DNA of 63,547 nt from Gammaproteobacteria bacterium (GTDB lineage: Bacteria; Pseudomonadota; Gammaproteobacteria; Pseudomonadales; Azotimanducaceae): positions 1 to 63,547 of the forward strand of contig JAPOTJ010000061.1 of NCBI GenBank assembly GCA_026709225.1, given 5' to 3'. The notes under the pieces were generated by a model. That model was not told the origin of the DNA. It did not search any database and saw only the letters and a list, made by a program, of their open reading frames with translations. Position 1 is the stretch's first letter; each line of letters opens with the position of its first letter. A program made the position numbers and the translations under genes. Shown one piece after another: positions 31,522 through 40,610 of the stretch.

Positions 31522-32670
31522 TTACAGAATCTCACCTTCATGCAATAACTCAAGAAAATGACTGTGGGGCATGATTTCAATGCCATCCACCATGCGCCTA
31601 TCCTCTTCGGCACTCACCACGATGGCGCGCCTTGGTGCGTATTCTTCCACAAAGGCTCTCATCGAGCGCAGGTCATTCGCGCGCACTCTGGACTTGGCTT
31701 CCACTGCGACTTCACCCTTGGCAAGCACAAAATCCACTTCAAGGCCGCTCTTTGTTCGCCAGAATTGAATGGGGTAGTCCTTTTCTTGATAGCTGCGCGC
31801 CGCAATGATCTCAAGTAGCAGGAAATGCTCAAATGCCTTGCCAAACTCGCTACCAGTAGCGCTCGTAATACTGCGCTTGCAGACCTGATTCGCGACACCA
31901 AGGTCGAACAGGTAGAACTTTGGCGCTGCGATGATGCTCTGCCGACCTTCGTGACGACGAAACGGGTATATGAGATGAGCAATCAAGGTGTCTTGGAGTA
32001 TCTCGAAATAGGTCCGCACTGTTTTGGCCGATACGCCGCAGTCTCGTGCGATCGCGGCATAGTTGAGCAATTCGCCGTGGCAGAATTTGAGCGCTTCAAA
32101 GAACCTGCTGAAGGCCTCGACATTGCGCGTGAGTCCTTCTCCCATGACTTCTTGGGCGAGGTAGTCGCGAGTGTAGGCGGAAAGCGAACGGCGGTATTGA
32201 GTCTTGGTGTAGATATCTGGCAATAGTCCGCGATTCATCGCCTGCAGAAGATTGATATTGGGTACTTCGGGATAGGTGAGCGGGAAGAGCTCGTAGCGCC
32301 AAGCACGTCCACCGAGTAGGTTCACGCCCGCTCTCTTGAGCTTCACCGCGCTCGACCCGCACAGCACGAATGACAAGCCGCGAGTCTCGATGAGTCTGTG
32401 AACTTCGTCGAGAAGCGCCGGGACCTTTTGGATTTCATCAATGATCACAGGGCCAGCAAAGTTTTGCGAGGACTTCGAGGCCAATTCTTCGGCGAGTCTC
32501 GAAGGGCGCGCCGCGAAGCGGAACCTGAGGTCAAAATCGAGCAGGTCGAACAATGGCGCATTCGGAAACCTCGTGCGCAAGAGCGTTGATTTGCCAGTTT
32601 GACGCGCGCCCCAAAGAAAAGCGGACTGTCCGCCCGGCAGTTCAAAACGCAGTGTTCGATTGAAACTCAT
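31522..32670 (-). CDS. DUF4143-type P-loop ATPase, intact
   Basis: A 382-residue ATPase: Walker A GARQTGKST (21-29), Walker B PVIIDEIQKVP (~95), sensor-like FVLCGSSAVKLKR, a winged-helix-like stretch (LNYAAIARDCGVSAKTVRTY) and the C-terminal DUF4143 part with LEVDFVLAKGEVAVEAKS, which has a PD-(D/E)XK-like look. Proteins of this kind are abundant in accessory regions and their role is unknown. A 13-bp palindrome and direct repeats lie just upstream. It is similar in layout to those at 43711 and 14864, but the sequences differ. Confidence 0.88.
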   Translation of the reverse strand: MSFNRTLRFELPGGQSAFLWGARQTGKSTLLRTRFPNAPLFDLLDFDLRFRFAARPSRLAEELASKSSQNFAGPVIIDEIQKVPALLDEVHRLIETRGLSFVLCGSSAVKLKRAGVNLLGGRAWRYELFPLTYPEVPNINLLQAMNRGLLPDIYTKTQYRRSLSAYTRDYLAQEVMGEGLTRNVEAFSRFFEALKFCHGELLNYAAIARDCGVSAKTVRTYFEILQDTLIAHLIYPFRRHEGRQSIIAAPKFYLFDLGVANQVCKRSITSATGSEFGKAFEHFLLLEIIAARSYQEKDYPIQFWRTKSGLEVDFVLAKGEVAVEAKSRVRANDLRSMRAFVEEYAPRRAIVVSAEEDRRMVDGIEIMPHSHFLELLHEGEIL

Positions 32671-32687
32671 CGGAAATAAATTCCTGA

Positions 32688-32700
32688 TTAGTCAGACTAA
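32688..32700. promoter_or_regulatory. 13-bp palindrome upstream of a DUF4143 ATPase
   Basis: TTAGTCAGACTAA is a perfect inverted repeat around a central base, ending 18 bp before the ATPase ATG. On the gene strand it lies between two direct copies of a TC(G/A)GGAAT(A/T)TA-like sequence spaced 31 bp apart. The layout suggests operator DNA, possibly for autoregulation. Confidence 0.5.
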
Positions 32701-32743
32701 ACAGAAGTATATTCCCGATAAGTCCATTTAGCAAACAGCCTTG

Positions 32744-34654
32744 CTATGCCTGTCCGTGCCGCGATACCGCGCGCTCGATCACATCCGGATCAGTCTCCTG
32801 ATCAACAAACTGTAGCTTGTGCAAAGTCGCGTAGAGGCCGTCTTGTTCTAGCAGCGCCTCGTGCGAGCCGATCTCTTCCACGCGCCCGTGATGCAGCACC
32901 AGCACGCGGTTCGCTTCCTGAATCGTTTGTAGCCGGTGCGCGATGATGATTGACGTTCGATCCTTGGTGATTTCGCGAAGCGCGGTCTGAATCAGCCCTT
33001 CGGTTTGCGTGTCGATGTTGGCGGTGGCCTCGTCGAGCACAAGAATTTCCGGGTCGGCGGCGAGGACGCGCGCGAAAGCAAGAAGCTGTCGTTGCCCTTG
33101 CGAGAGATTGCGGCCGCGTTCAGAGAGTTCAGTATCGTAGCCCTTGGGGAGTTCGCGAATGAAAGCGTCTGCGCCGACTTTGCGTGCGGCCTCAATCGCC
33201 TGCTCGCGGCTGATCTTCGGGTTCGACAGCGCGATGTTGTGATGGATGCTGCCGGCGAAGACGTGAAAGTCTTGCAGCACGACGCCGATTCGCGTGCGCA
33301 AATCCCGCGTGTGAATCTGGTTGATGTCGATACCGTCCAAGAAAACCTGGCCGTCGTCAAAGTCATAGAAGCGTGCGAGCAAGCGAATCAGCGTGCTCTT
33401 GCCCGATCCCGTCGGTCCGACGATGGCGAGCGATTCGCCCGCTGCAATCGAGAATGACACATCGTGCAGCACCGGATTGCCGGGCTCGTAGGCGAAGTCG
33501 AGATGCCGGAATTCAACGTCGCCCGCGAGCCGCTCTGTGAGCGCGACGGGATGCGAAGGCTCGTGGATTCGCTCGTCCCAGTCGAGGGCTTGAAATATCC
33601 GCTCGCCGCTCGCCATGGCGCGAAACAGCAGATTGGTCTGTTCGCCGAGCATGACGATGGGATAGAAGAGCATGTCGAGGTAGCGCGTGAACAAAATGAG
33701 CGCCCCGAGCGAGATCTGCTCCTGAATCACGGCGCCGCCGCCGTACCAGACGACGATGCCAACCGCGGCGGCGGTGAGCGAATCGATAAAAGCGTGATAG
33801 AGGGTCTCGATGCGCATCGAGCGCGTCTCGGCCGCAAGATTCTCTTCGTTGACGCCTTGGTAGCGTGCGAGATTGGCGGTTTCTCGACCGGAGAGCTGCA
33901 CGACGCCAAGTCCGGCGAGGTTTTCCTGCAAGTTCTGGTTGAGCGTTGAAACGCTTTGCCTCACTTGGCGGAAAAGTTCTCGCGACGCCTTGCGAAAGAG
34001 CGCGGTGACGAGGCCGACGAGCGGCAGAATGCACAGAAGCAGCACGCTCAGCTTGATGTCGATCGAGACAATAATGGCGAGCGCGACTATGAATGGCACA
34101 AACTCGCCGACGAGACTCCCCAAGCCCCGAAAGGATTCGAATAGTGCCTCGATGTCATTGGTGACGCGCGTCATGACGCGCCCCACCGCGACGCGGTCAT
34201 AGAACGAAGATGGGCGCGTCAGCAAGTGCTTGAACAGGTCACGCCTGAGGTCGCGCAGTCCATTCAATACTGCGCTCGTGAGTGTGAGCGTGTGCTGATG
34301 GCGAAGCAGCGCCCAAGCAAGCTGCAGTGCGCCATAGATGACGCAGGCGGCGGCAATCGGCGAGAAATCAAGTGCGCTTGACACCCATTCCTGCACCGCG
34401 ACCATGCCGAGCGAAGGCGTTTCTTGCGTGCCGAGAATGATGTGGTCAATGACCACCACCGTGAACACGATTGGCATCAGTACGGCGAAGAAGGACGCGA
34501 GCAGAACGAGCGCGGCGCTCACGAGCAGCGTCTTTCGATAGGGCTTCAGCCATGCCCACAGCCTTTGCAGGAGGCGCATGTTGAGGATTTCGCCGGAGAG
34601 GTCCGCATCGAACATCGAGTGGTCGCGGGGTGCTTGCTTGGCTTGGCCCGTCAT
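32744..34654 (-). CDS. ABC exporter half-transporter, catalytic Walker B subunit
   Basis: A 636-residue permease-ATPase fusion: six N-terminal membrane helices (from TLLVSAALVLLASFFAVLMP) and a C-terminal NBD. The NBD has Walker A GPTGSGKST, the variant signature NLSQGQRQLLAFAR in place of LSGGQ, and a complete Walker B ILVLDEATANID with catalytic Glu, followed by the switch His of IIAHRLQT. ATG 34654 overlaps the stop of the upstream ABC gene; a further in-frame GTG at 34678 was judged less likely. With its neighbour it forms a heterodimeric MdlAB/TM287-288-like exporter; cargo unknown. Confidence 0.9.
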   Translation of the reverse strand: MTGQAKQAPRDHSMFDADLSGEILNMRLLQRLWAWLKPYRKTLLVSAALVLLASFFAVLMPIVFTVVVIDHIILGTQETPSLGMVAVQEWVSSALDFSPIAAACVIYGALQLAWALLRHQHTLTLTSAVLNGLRDLRRDLFKHLLTRPSSFYDRVAVGRVMTRVTNDIEALFESFRGLGSLVGEFVPFIVALAIIVSIDIKLSVLLLCILPLVGLVTALFRKASRELFRQVRQSVSTLNQNLQENLAGLGVVQLSGRETANLARYQGVNEENLAAETRSMRIETLYHAFIDSLTAAAVGIVVWYGGGAVIQEQISLGALILFTRYLDMLFYPIVMLGEQTNLLFRAMASGERIFQALDWDERIHEPSHPVALTERLAGDVEFRHLDFAYEPGNPVLHDVSFSIAAGESLAIVGPTGSGKSTLIRLLARFYDFDDGQVFLDGIDINQIHTRDLRTRIGVVLQDFHVFAGSIHHNIALSNPKISREQAIEAARKVGADAFIRELPKGYDTELSERGRNLSQGQRQLLAFARVLAADPEILVLDEATANIDTQTEGLIQTALREITKDRTSIIIAHRLQTIQEANRVLVLHHGRVEEIGSHEALLEQDGLYATLHKLQFVDQETDPDVIERAVSRHGQA

Positions 34655-36417
34655 GCGCGCGCCTCCACGGCGTCCCACACAGAATCAACGTCGCGGCGCC
34701 CCTCGCGCTGTAGCATCTCAAGGGCGGCAAACAGGCCGCCTTGCGCGAGCAGCTCGCTCGGCGTGCCTTGCTCGACGATGCGGCCTTGGTCGAAGATCAC
34801 GACGCGATTCGCGTGCCGCGCAGTTGAGACGCGATGCGAGACCATGAGCGTCGTCTTGCCTTGCCTGAGCGTGCGCAGGCCAGTGAGGATGCTGTCCTCG
34901 GTTTGTGTATCGACGCTGGCAAAGCAATCGTCGAGCAGCAGCACCGGCGCATCGCGAATGAAGCCGCGCGCGAGGGTTGCGCGCTGCTTCTGACCGCCTG
35001 AGAGCGTTGTGCCGCGCTCGCCAATCACCGTGTCAAGCTGCGCTGGGAGCGTCCGGATGGTCTCACTGAGCGTGGCGGCTTCGGAAGCGAGCCAAATGCG
35101 GTCGTCTTCGCGCCCGAGATCGTCGTAGGTGAGATTGCTGCGCATGGGCTCGCTGAACAGGAAGGCATCTTGCGGCACGAGTGCGACTTGGCTTCGAAGC
35201 TGCGCCAACGAAAAATCGCGAATCGGATGTCCGTCGAGCCTGACATCGTCTCCGGGCGAATCCAAGAGCCGCACGATCAAGTTGAGCAGCGTGGACTTGC
35301 CGCTGCCGACCCTGCCCATAATGGCAATGGTCTCGCCGCATTTGATGTCAAGCGACACGCCGTCAAGCGCTTTGGCATCGGTTCCAGGATAACGATATGA
35401 GAGACTGTCGAGGCTGATGTCGCCGGCAATGTGTGCTGGCACGTGCGGCTTCGGCGTATCAGGAATTTCGGGATCAAGGTCGAAGACCTCAAAGAGCCGT
35501 GTTGAAGCCACCGCGCCGCGCTGAATGAGATTGACAATAAAGCCGGCTACGCGAAACGGCTGCACCACCATATTCAGATACATGACAAACGCGAGCAGGG
35601 TGCCGACAGTGATCTCGCCATTGAGCGCGAGCGTGCCGCCGAAGCCAAGAATAATGAGCGTCGAAATGGCCGCGAGGCTCGGCATCCAGGCGGTCATGTG
35701 CGAGTTGATGGCGGCTTGATCGTAGAAGGCGTCGGCGTAAATTTGGTTGGTACGGCCGAAGCGCTTGAGTTCATGTTCTTCTTGCACCATCGCTTGGATG
35801 GTGCGGATGCCGGAGAGGGATTCCTGCACGTGTGCGCCCAAATCCGAGAGCCGCTCTTGCACGTGCGCCGACGCGATGCCCATGCGACGCGAGCAATACC
35901 AAGCGTGGACGACCACGAAGGGCAGGGGTGGCAGTACCGCGAGGGTCAGCATCGGTGACAGCGCGAGCATGTAGCCGAAGCCGACAAGCGTTGCGAACAC
36001 GAGGATGACGAGCAGAATCGTGCCCATGGAAAAGAGCCGTTGAATGAGCGCGATGTCGGCGACCGCGCGCGTCATCATGTCGCCGATGGTGTGGCGGTTG
36101 AAGAAGTGCATGCCTTGGCTTTGCAGGCTTCGGTAGAGTCGCTCGCGAAGGTCGAAAGCGACGCGAAGCCCGACAAGGCGCACGGTCATGCGCGCAAGGC
36201 TCACCACACCGAACCGACTAAAGACCGCGGCGAAGATGCCTACGACGAGCAGCAGCACATCGGGGTTGCCCGCGGCGAGCCGATCAATTGACCGCGCGAG
36301 CAAGAGCGGCACGGCGCCTTCGAGCAGGCGCGCGACAAAGAACGCCGAAATGCCGAGGATCAGCAAGCCTCGCTGCTTGACGACATACTCGCGAAGCCGT
36401 AGCAGCGATTTCAGCAT
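34651..36417 (-). CDS. ABC exporter half-transporter, degenerate-site subunit
   Basis: A 588-residue ABC permease-ATPase with N-terminal membrane domain and NBD: Walker A GRVGSGKST, canonical TLSGGQKQRATLAR, and Walker B VLLLDDCFASVD. In Walker B the catalytic Glu is replaced by Asp, as in the degenerate-site subunits of heterodimeric exporters such as TM287. The partner gene supplies the variant signature, so one of the two ATP sites should be non-hydrolytic. It overlaps the DUF482 gene upstream and the partner downstream by a few bases each. Confidence 0.92.
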   Translation of the reverse strand: MLKSLLRLREYVVKQRGLLILGISAFFVARLLEGAVPLLLARSIDRLAAGNPDVLLLVVGIFAAVFSRFGVVSLARMTVRLVGLRVAFDLRERLYRSLQSQGMHFFNRHTIGDMMTRAVADIALIQRLFSMGTILLVILVFATLVGFGYMLALSPMLTLAVLPPLPFVVVHAWYCSRRMGIASAHVQERLSDLGAHVQESLSGIRTIQAMVQEEHELKRFGRTNQIYADAFYDQAAINSHMTAWMPSLAAISTLIILGFGGTLALNGEITVGTLLAFVMYLNMVVQPFRVAGFIVNLIQRGAVASTRLFEVFDLDPEIPDTPKPHVPAHIAGDISLDSLSYRYPGTDAKALDGVSLDIKCGETIAIMGRVGSGKSTLLNLIVRLLDSPGDDVRLDGHPIRDFSLAQLRSQVALVPQDAFLFSEPMRSNLTYDDLGREDDRIWLASEAATLSETIRTLPAQLDTVIGERGTTLSGGQKQRATLARGFIRDAPVLLLDDCFASVDTQTEDSILTGLRTLRQGKTTLMVSHRVSTARHANRVVIFDQGRIVEQGTPSELLAQGGLFAALEMLQREGRRDVDSVWDAVEARA

Positions 36418-37610
36418 GACGCGAGGTGAATATCTTTGCGAAAGGGGGCGTGCTCAAGGAGCATGTGCAAGTGCGCCTCCACATGCTCGCGTTCGCGTCC
36501 GAGGTAGTCTTGCAAAGCGCGCCGCAGCCCCTCGTGCGCCACCCAGTGCGCGCTGTAGGTGAGGCTCGGCACGTAGCCGCGCGCGATCTTGTGCGCCCCT
36601 TGCGCACCGGCTTCAACGCGCGTTAGCCCGTGCGCGATGGCGAACTCGATTGCTTGGTAGTAGCAGGCTTCGAAGTGCAGGAATTCATGGTCTTCAACGC
36701 AGCCCCAATTGCGCCCGAAGAGGGCGTGCGCGCCGATAAAGTTGATGGCGGCGGCGATTTCGCGATTGCCGCGACGGCACAAGATCAGCAGCACTTGCTC
36801 TGCCATACGCTCGCCAATCAAGCTAAAGAACTGCCTTGTCAAGTAAGGCGTGCCCCATTTGCGCGAGCCCGTGTCGAGATAGCAGCGATAAAAGAAGTCC
36901 CAGTGCGATTCCTTGAGGTTGCTGCCGGTGACCCACTCAAAAGAAATGCCGGCTTGCTGCACCAAGCGCCGTTCGCGGCGGATGTTCTTGCGCTTCTTTG
37001 AAGAAAGCTCGGCGAGAAAATCGTCAAAGCCGGCATAGCTGTTGTTCTGCCAGTGAAACTGCTGATCGACGCGCTGCAAGAGTCCGAGCCGCCCAAGCGC
37101 CTGCCATTCGGATTCGGTGGGGAAGGTGATGTGCAGGCTCGACGCCTCGACTTTGCTGGCAAGCTCGATTGCGGCGCGCACCATCAGCGCGTGCAACGTC
37201 GCCGCGTCGGCACCTTCCCGAACGAGCAGCCGTGCGCCAGTGGCGGGCGTGAACGGCACGCTGCATTGCAGCTTTGGGTAGTAACGTCCGCCTGCGCGGT
37301 GCAAGGCGTCCGCCCACGCATGATCGAAGACATATTCGCCTTGCGAGTGGTTCTTGAGATAGAGCGGCATGGCGGCGAGTAGCTCGTCAGTTTCTGAAAA
37401 CACCCCGAGATGCAGCGGCTGCCAGCCGGTGTGCGCGGTCGCGCTGCCGCTCGATTCGAGCGCTTCAAGGAAGTCCCAGCTTAAGAACGGCTCCGGCGTG
37501 TGCGATTCGCTAGTCTGTGCGCAAGCCTGCCAGTCTTCGCGCGGCACGTCCGCGAGGCGCTGAATGACTTGGACGCGCAGGTGTTCGCTTGGAGGGTTCA
37601 TTGCCGCCAT
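36411..37610 (-). CDS. DUF482 / GNAT-fold (COG3146-type) protein
   Basis: A 399-residue protein of the GNAT/FemX-related DUF482 family: TPEPFLSWDFLEALESSG, YVFDHAWADALHRAGGRYYP, the basic SSKKRKNIRRERR loop, FFYRCYLDTGSRKWGTPYL, and the C-terminal FEACYYQAIEFAIAHGL, EAGAQGAHKIARGY. Function uncertain; a role in N-acyl transfer to peptide or glycan substrates is assumed for the fold. Of several clustered ATGs (37631, 37610, 37601) the middle one was taken. First gene of a three-gene operon with the heterodimeric ABC exporter, so both may handle the same molecule. Confidence 0.82.
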   Translation of the reverse strand: MAAMNPPSEHLRVQVIQRLADVPREDWQACAQTSESHTPEPFLSWDFLEALESSGSATAHTGWQPLHLGVFSETDELLAAMPLYLKNHSQGEYVFDHAWADALHRAGGRYYPKLQCSVPFTPATGARLLVREGADAATLHALMVRAAIELASKVEASSLHITFPTESEWQALGRLGLLQRVDQQFHWQNNSYAGFDDFLAELSSKKRKNIRRERRLVQQAGISFEWVTGSNLKESHWDFFYRCYLDTGSRKWGTPYLTRQFFSLIGERMAEQVLLILCRRGNREIAAAINFIGAHALFGRNWGCVEDHEFLHFEACYYQAIEFAIAHGLTRVEAGAQGAHKIARGYVPSLTYSAHWVAHEGLRRALQDYLGREREHVEAHLHMLLEHAPFRKDIHLASC

Positions 37611-37784
37611 TGTAGAGGGTATGGCATCCATCGCCGGCGAACCTATCGGCTGAGATTCGACGGAAAGCGAACACAGAGCCGGTGCTCTGGGCAATTGAGG
37701 CGTTACGTTGTGTCTGGAGTTCGCGGGACCTTTCCGGACCTGTCCGTGCGCCGATCCTCATCCGCTGGATTGATACGGATGTTC

Positions 37785-37840
37785 GCTGACCGGTGCTCGC
37801 GGCAGCACTCCAAAACGCGCTCGGTGCAGAAGAACGCTCC
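37785..37840 (-). pseudogene. C-terminal fragment of a fourth double-CXXCG immunity gene
   Basis: The minus strand encodes AFFCTERVLECCREHRSAN, matching the C-terminal motif FFCTERVLECxRxxxPTN of the three immunity paralogs upstream. There is no 5' part, and it sits about 40 bases past the end of the first intact copy. A leftover of recombination within the array. Confidence 0.7.
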
Positions 37841-37881
37841 AGAAGTTGGGCGAACCCCGCATCTCGTTCATTCACCGGCAG

Positions 37882-38520
37882 CTACCAGAATTTTATCGGC
37901 TTCGCCGATTCCCCGTCCGCCACGCGCGTGATGGCGACATTTGTTGGACGGTGCTGTCGGACACACTCAAGCACGCGCTCCGTGCAGAAGAACGCCTGCG
38001 AGTTCATGTCGGTCGAAAACAGGTCCAGCCCCGACGACGCGTCGTAGTCGAACACGAACTGGATGTCTTTTGTGGCTCTAATGTCATACGAGCGACTCCC
38101 GCACGACGGGCAGTATTTCGTGCCCACGAAGCCGCTCGCCTCAAAGTCCATCTTCGCTGCCAAGTGCTGTTCGCCGTCCAACCAGTAGTACGCCGGCGCA
38201 TCTGCGAGCGACAGGCGTTTCGGCGCTGGCTCGTCAAACTCGACGTGACCACCGATTCTCACGAGCACATCACATGATCGTAGCATTTCTACAAAACGAC
38301 TCGACGCTACAAATAAGCTGCCGTGACCGCAACCGATGAGATCTGGCCACTGGGTGCCTATAGGTTCGAGTCGCGCGCGCAAATCACCGTTGGGGAAACT
38401 CGTTAGTGCCGTGCAGACTGTACACTGGTCCGTATACACCAGACCGTGCATGAACTCGGTGATCCACGGCATGCCACGGGCATGAAACGTCCGGTGTCTA
38501 ATCCGATAGAACCCTTTCAT
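37882..38520 (-). CDS. Double-CXXCG-type immunity protein 1
   Basis: A 212-residue protein: FYRIRHRTFHARGMPWITEF, a first cysteine pair CTVC (lacking the following Gly), TQWPDLIGCGH, KRLSLADAPAYYWLDGEQHL, then CPSCGSRSYD, DYDASSGLDLFSTDM and the C-terminal FFCTERVLECVRQ, ending KPIKFW. This matches, from memory, the Myxococcus paralogous double-CXXCG (SitI6-like) immunity family. Its ATG overlaps the stop of the adjacent toxin tip (ATGA), the arrangement expected of a toxin-immunity pair. It is intact even though the toxin frame is broken. Confidence 0.75.
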   Translation of the reverse strand: MKGFYRIRHRTFHARGMPWITEFMHGLVYTDQCTVCTALTSFPNGDLRARLEPIGTQWPDLIGCGHGSLFVASSRFVEMLRSCDVLVRIGGHVEFDEPAPKRLSLADAPAYYWLDGEQHLAAKMDFEASGFVGTKYCPSCGSRSYDIRATKDIQFVFDYDASSGLDLFSTDMNSQAFFCTERVLECVRQHRPTNVAITRVADGESAKPIKFW

Positions 38521-39671
38521 TGTGCAGTGCTCCGAAATTTGTCCAATCCTCGCAACTCACTGAGTTCGTCAAGTATCTCCGCTTGGGTGGGAGGGCGACT
38601 TTGGTATCGATCAAAGAATTTTGCCATTCGTCATTGAGTGCCCTACTCCACCGGCGGTGTGGATGCTGCTCCACCCAACGCCCGTACTTCGGGTCGTCGA
38701 TATCGAGACCTGCTTTCTCGAAATCTCCGGAACTTCCTCGGCAGGTCGTGGTGGGCCTCCGGCTTAGTCATGTGCGACGGCTGCGGCCGTGCTGATTGAT
38801 CATGGGCTGCCGCAGGGTGAGCCGGCCTCCGCGCGGCCCGTATTCGCCGATTGGCTTGGCCGCGCTCGCTCTGTTCCCGGCCGCCCTGATCAGCTTCCCG
38901 CCCGGCACGACCCCGATCATCGCCATGCCCCGGTGCACTTCCTCCCCGGTGAAAAGGTCGCGCCCCGTCGCCACCTCGTACACCGATGCCGCGGTGCCGA
39001 AGACGGGGATGAACCCGATGCCGATGCTGGCGGCCTCGCCCGGCGTGAACACTCGCCACGGTGGCAGCGGGGACGACATCCTGCCGTCCGCGGGCGTCGC
39101 CTCCTGGCTGAGCGACACCGCCCGGCTTCTGGGGACGGACTCGAGTTCCCTGCCAATGAAGAAGGAGATCGCCGGCACAAGGAACCCCGCCCCGTGCCCG
39201 CCGTCCCACGGCCAGCCGCCGAACCCGCCGAGCACCCAGTAAACGACTGTCGTGAAATGGTAGCGCCATTGGAAGTGCCTGCCCGTCAGCACTGGCGAAA
39301 TGGATGTGAACCCGCCGCCGCCGTGCGCGCCCGGGCAGTGCGGCCCCGCCGTGAAGCACAGTCCCGACGGGTCGGCGCGGCTGACGGGGCTGTTGCCGAC
39401 ATAGGCGTAGAGGTTCCAGCCCTGCCCCGAAGAGGGGGTGTGAGACGATGGGGTCGGGGCTCAAGAAGCGCCTGATGCGCGGGTCGTAGAGCCGCCCGCC
39501 CATGTGCATGAAGCCGGTGCAGTCTAGATGCTCGTGTCCGGCGAGCGCCTTTTCAACTTGTGCGCTGTCGCCCAGCCCGCTGTGTGGCACATCGGTGCGA
39601 CGCCTGGTCGCTGGCTGCCGACCGAACTCGATCAAGATCGTCCCGTTGAGTTGTTGAGCAATCGGTGACAC
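38517..39671 (-). pseudogene. Rhs C-terminal fragment with frameshifted SitA6-like toxin tip (tip 1)
   Basis: An Rhs core end is readable: GHEHLDCTGFMHMGGRLYDP, FLSPDPIVSHPLFG. One extra G (GGGG, near 39434) then shifts the frame. A second frame continues LYAYVGNSPVSRADPSGLCF, GIGFIPVFGTAASVYEVATG and DLFTGEEVHRGMAMIGVVPGG, a pretoxin-like domain, and stops at 38768. Further frame changes lead through EAHHDLPRKF, GLDIDDPKYGRWVEQHPHRR, WSRALNDEW, DRYQSRPPTQAEILDELSEL to TGA overlapping the immunity ATG. At least three indels are needed to restore one chain. The HHxLPxKF toxin resembles DUF2380/SitA6-like tips. Confidence 0.7.
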
Positions 39672-39695
39672 GCGCCATTTCCGGATTTCATCTCG

Positions 39696-40340
39696 CTACC
39701 AGAACTTTATCGGCTTCGCCCATTGCCCGTCCTCCACGCGCGTGATGGCAACATTCGTCGGCAGATATTCGCGTGCGCATTCGAGGACGCGTTCAGTGCA
39801 GAAGAATGCTCGCGGATTCATGTCAGTTGTGAAGAGGTCCAGTCCTGACGATGCATCGTAGTCGAATACGAACTTGAGGTCTTTCGTAGCTTTAATGTCA
39901 TATGAGCGCCCACCACACGCTGCGCAATACTTCGTACCCACAAATCCGCTCGCTTCATAGTCCATCTTCGCCGCCAAGTGCTTCTCACCATCCACCCAGT
40001 AGTATTCAGGGGCATCCGCCAGTGACAGGCGCTTCGGGACCTTCGGGTTGATTTGCACGCGGCCACCCACCTCCACCCGCACGCCACATGATCGAAGCGC
40101 TTCCACGAAGCGCTCAGATGCTACAAACAGCCCCACCAAGTCACCATCGCCGATTAGGTCGGGCCATTGAGTTCCTTTCCCGTCCATGAGGGACGCCCGC
40201 ATATCGCCTAGCGGGAAATAATCAGGTTTCCCGCAGGCAGCGCAATTGTCGTTGTGAACTACCCCTTCCGTGAATCTCTGGATCCACGGCATGCCGCGCG
40301 CATCGAATGTACGGTCTTTGATTCTGTAGCACTTGCGCAT
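39696..40340 (-). CDS. Double-CXXCG-type immunity protein 2
   Basis: A 214-residue paralog of immunity protein 1, intact, with both motifs: CAACG in the N-terminal third and CAACG before GRSYDIKATKDLKFV. Shared blocks are ARGMPWIQRF, GTQWPDLIGDG, KRLSLADAPEYYWVDGEKHL, SSGLDLFTTDMNPRAFFCT and AKPIKFW at the C-terminus. It starts three bases past the stop of the broken toxin tip 2 and ends 24 bases before the Rhs fragment carrying tip 1. Likely still able to neutralise an incoming toxin of the matching type; this is inferred. Confidence 0.78.
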   Translation of the reverse strand: MRKCYRIKDRTFDARGMPWIQRFTEGVVHNDNCAACGKPDYFPLGDMRASLMDGKGTQWPDLIGDGDLVGLFVASERFVEALRSCGVRVEVGGRVQINPKVPKRLSLADAPEYYWVDGEKHLAAKMDYEASGFVGTKYCAACGGRSYDIKATKDLKFVFDYDASSGLDLFTTDMNPRAFFCTERVLECAREYLPTNVAITRVEDGQWAKPIKFW

Positions 40341-40342
40341 TC

Positions 40343-40578
40343 TTAGCCCGACGGGAAGTTCCCTGTGTCTAACAAATCCCGGAGCTTGTCCAGTATCTCT
40401 TCACGAGAGCGTGGAGATTCCGCATCAAAGAACTTTTTCCATTCGTCATTGAGCGCTTTGCTCCACTGTCGGTGTGGATGCCGCTCCGCGCAACGCCCGT
40501 ACTTCTGATCGTCAATGTTAATGCGAAATTCATCCTAAACTTCCTCGGCAGGTCTTGGTGGGCCTCCGGCTTTGTCAT
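40343..40578 (-). pseudogene. Orphan toxin tip 2, frameshifted
   Basis: The frame opens MTKPEAHQDLPRKFRMNF, then a shift is needed to continue INIDDQKYGRCAERHPHRQ, WSKALNDEWKKFFDAES, SREEILDKLRDLLDTGNF and stop at 40343. It parallels tip 1 closely, but the paired His-His is His-Gln here. There is no Rhs core in front of it, as in displaced orphan tips, and it is followed directly by immunity gene 2. Confidence 0.7.
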
Positions 40579-40610
40579 GGATGCCTCTTTCCGGTCTCAA
40601 CGTCTCTCCG

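Noticed and set aside
30888-31574. 228-codon plus-strand frame opposite the SnoaL-like gene
   Set aside because: The minus strand reads as a coherent NTF2-like protein with a good Shine-Dalgarno site; the plus frame is its shadow.
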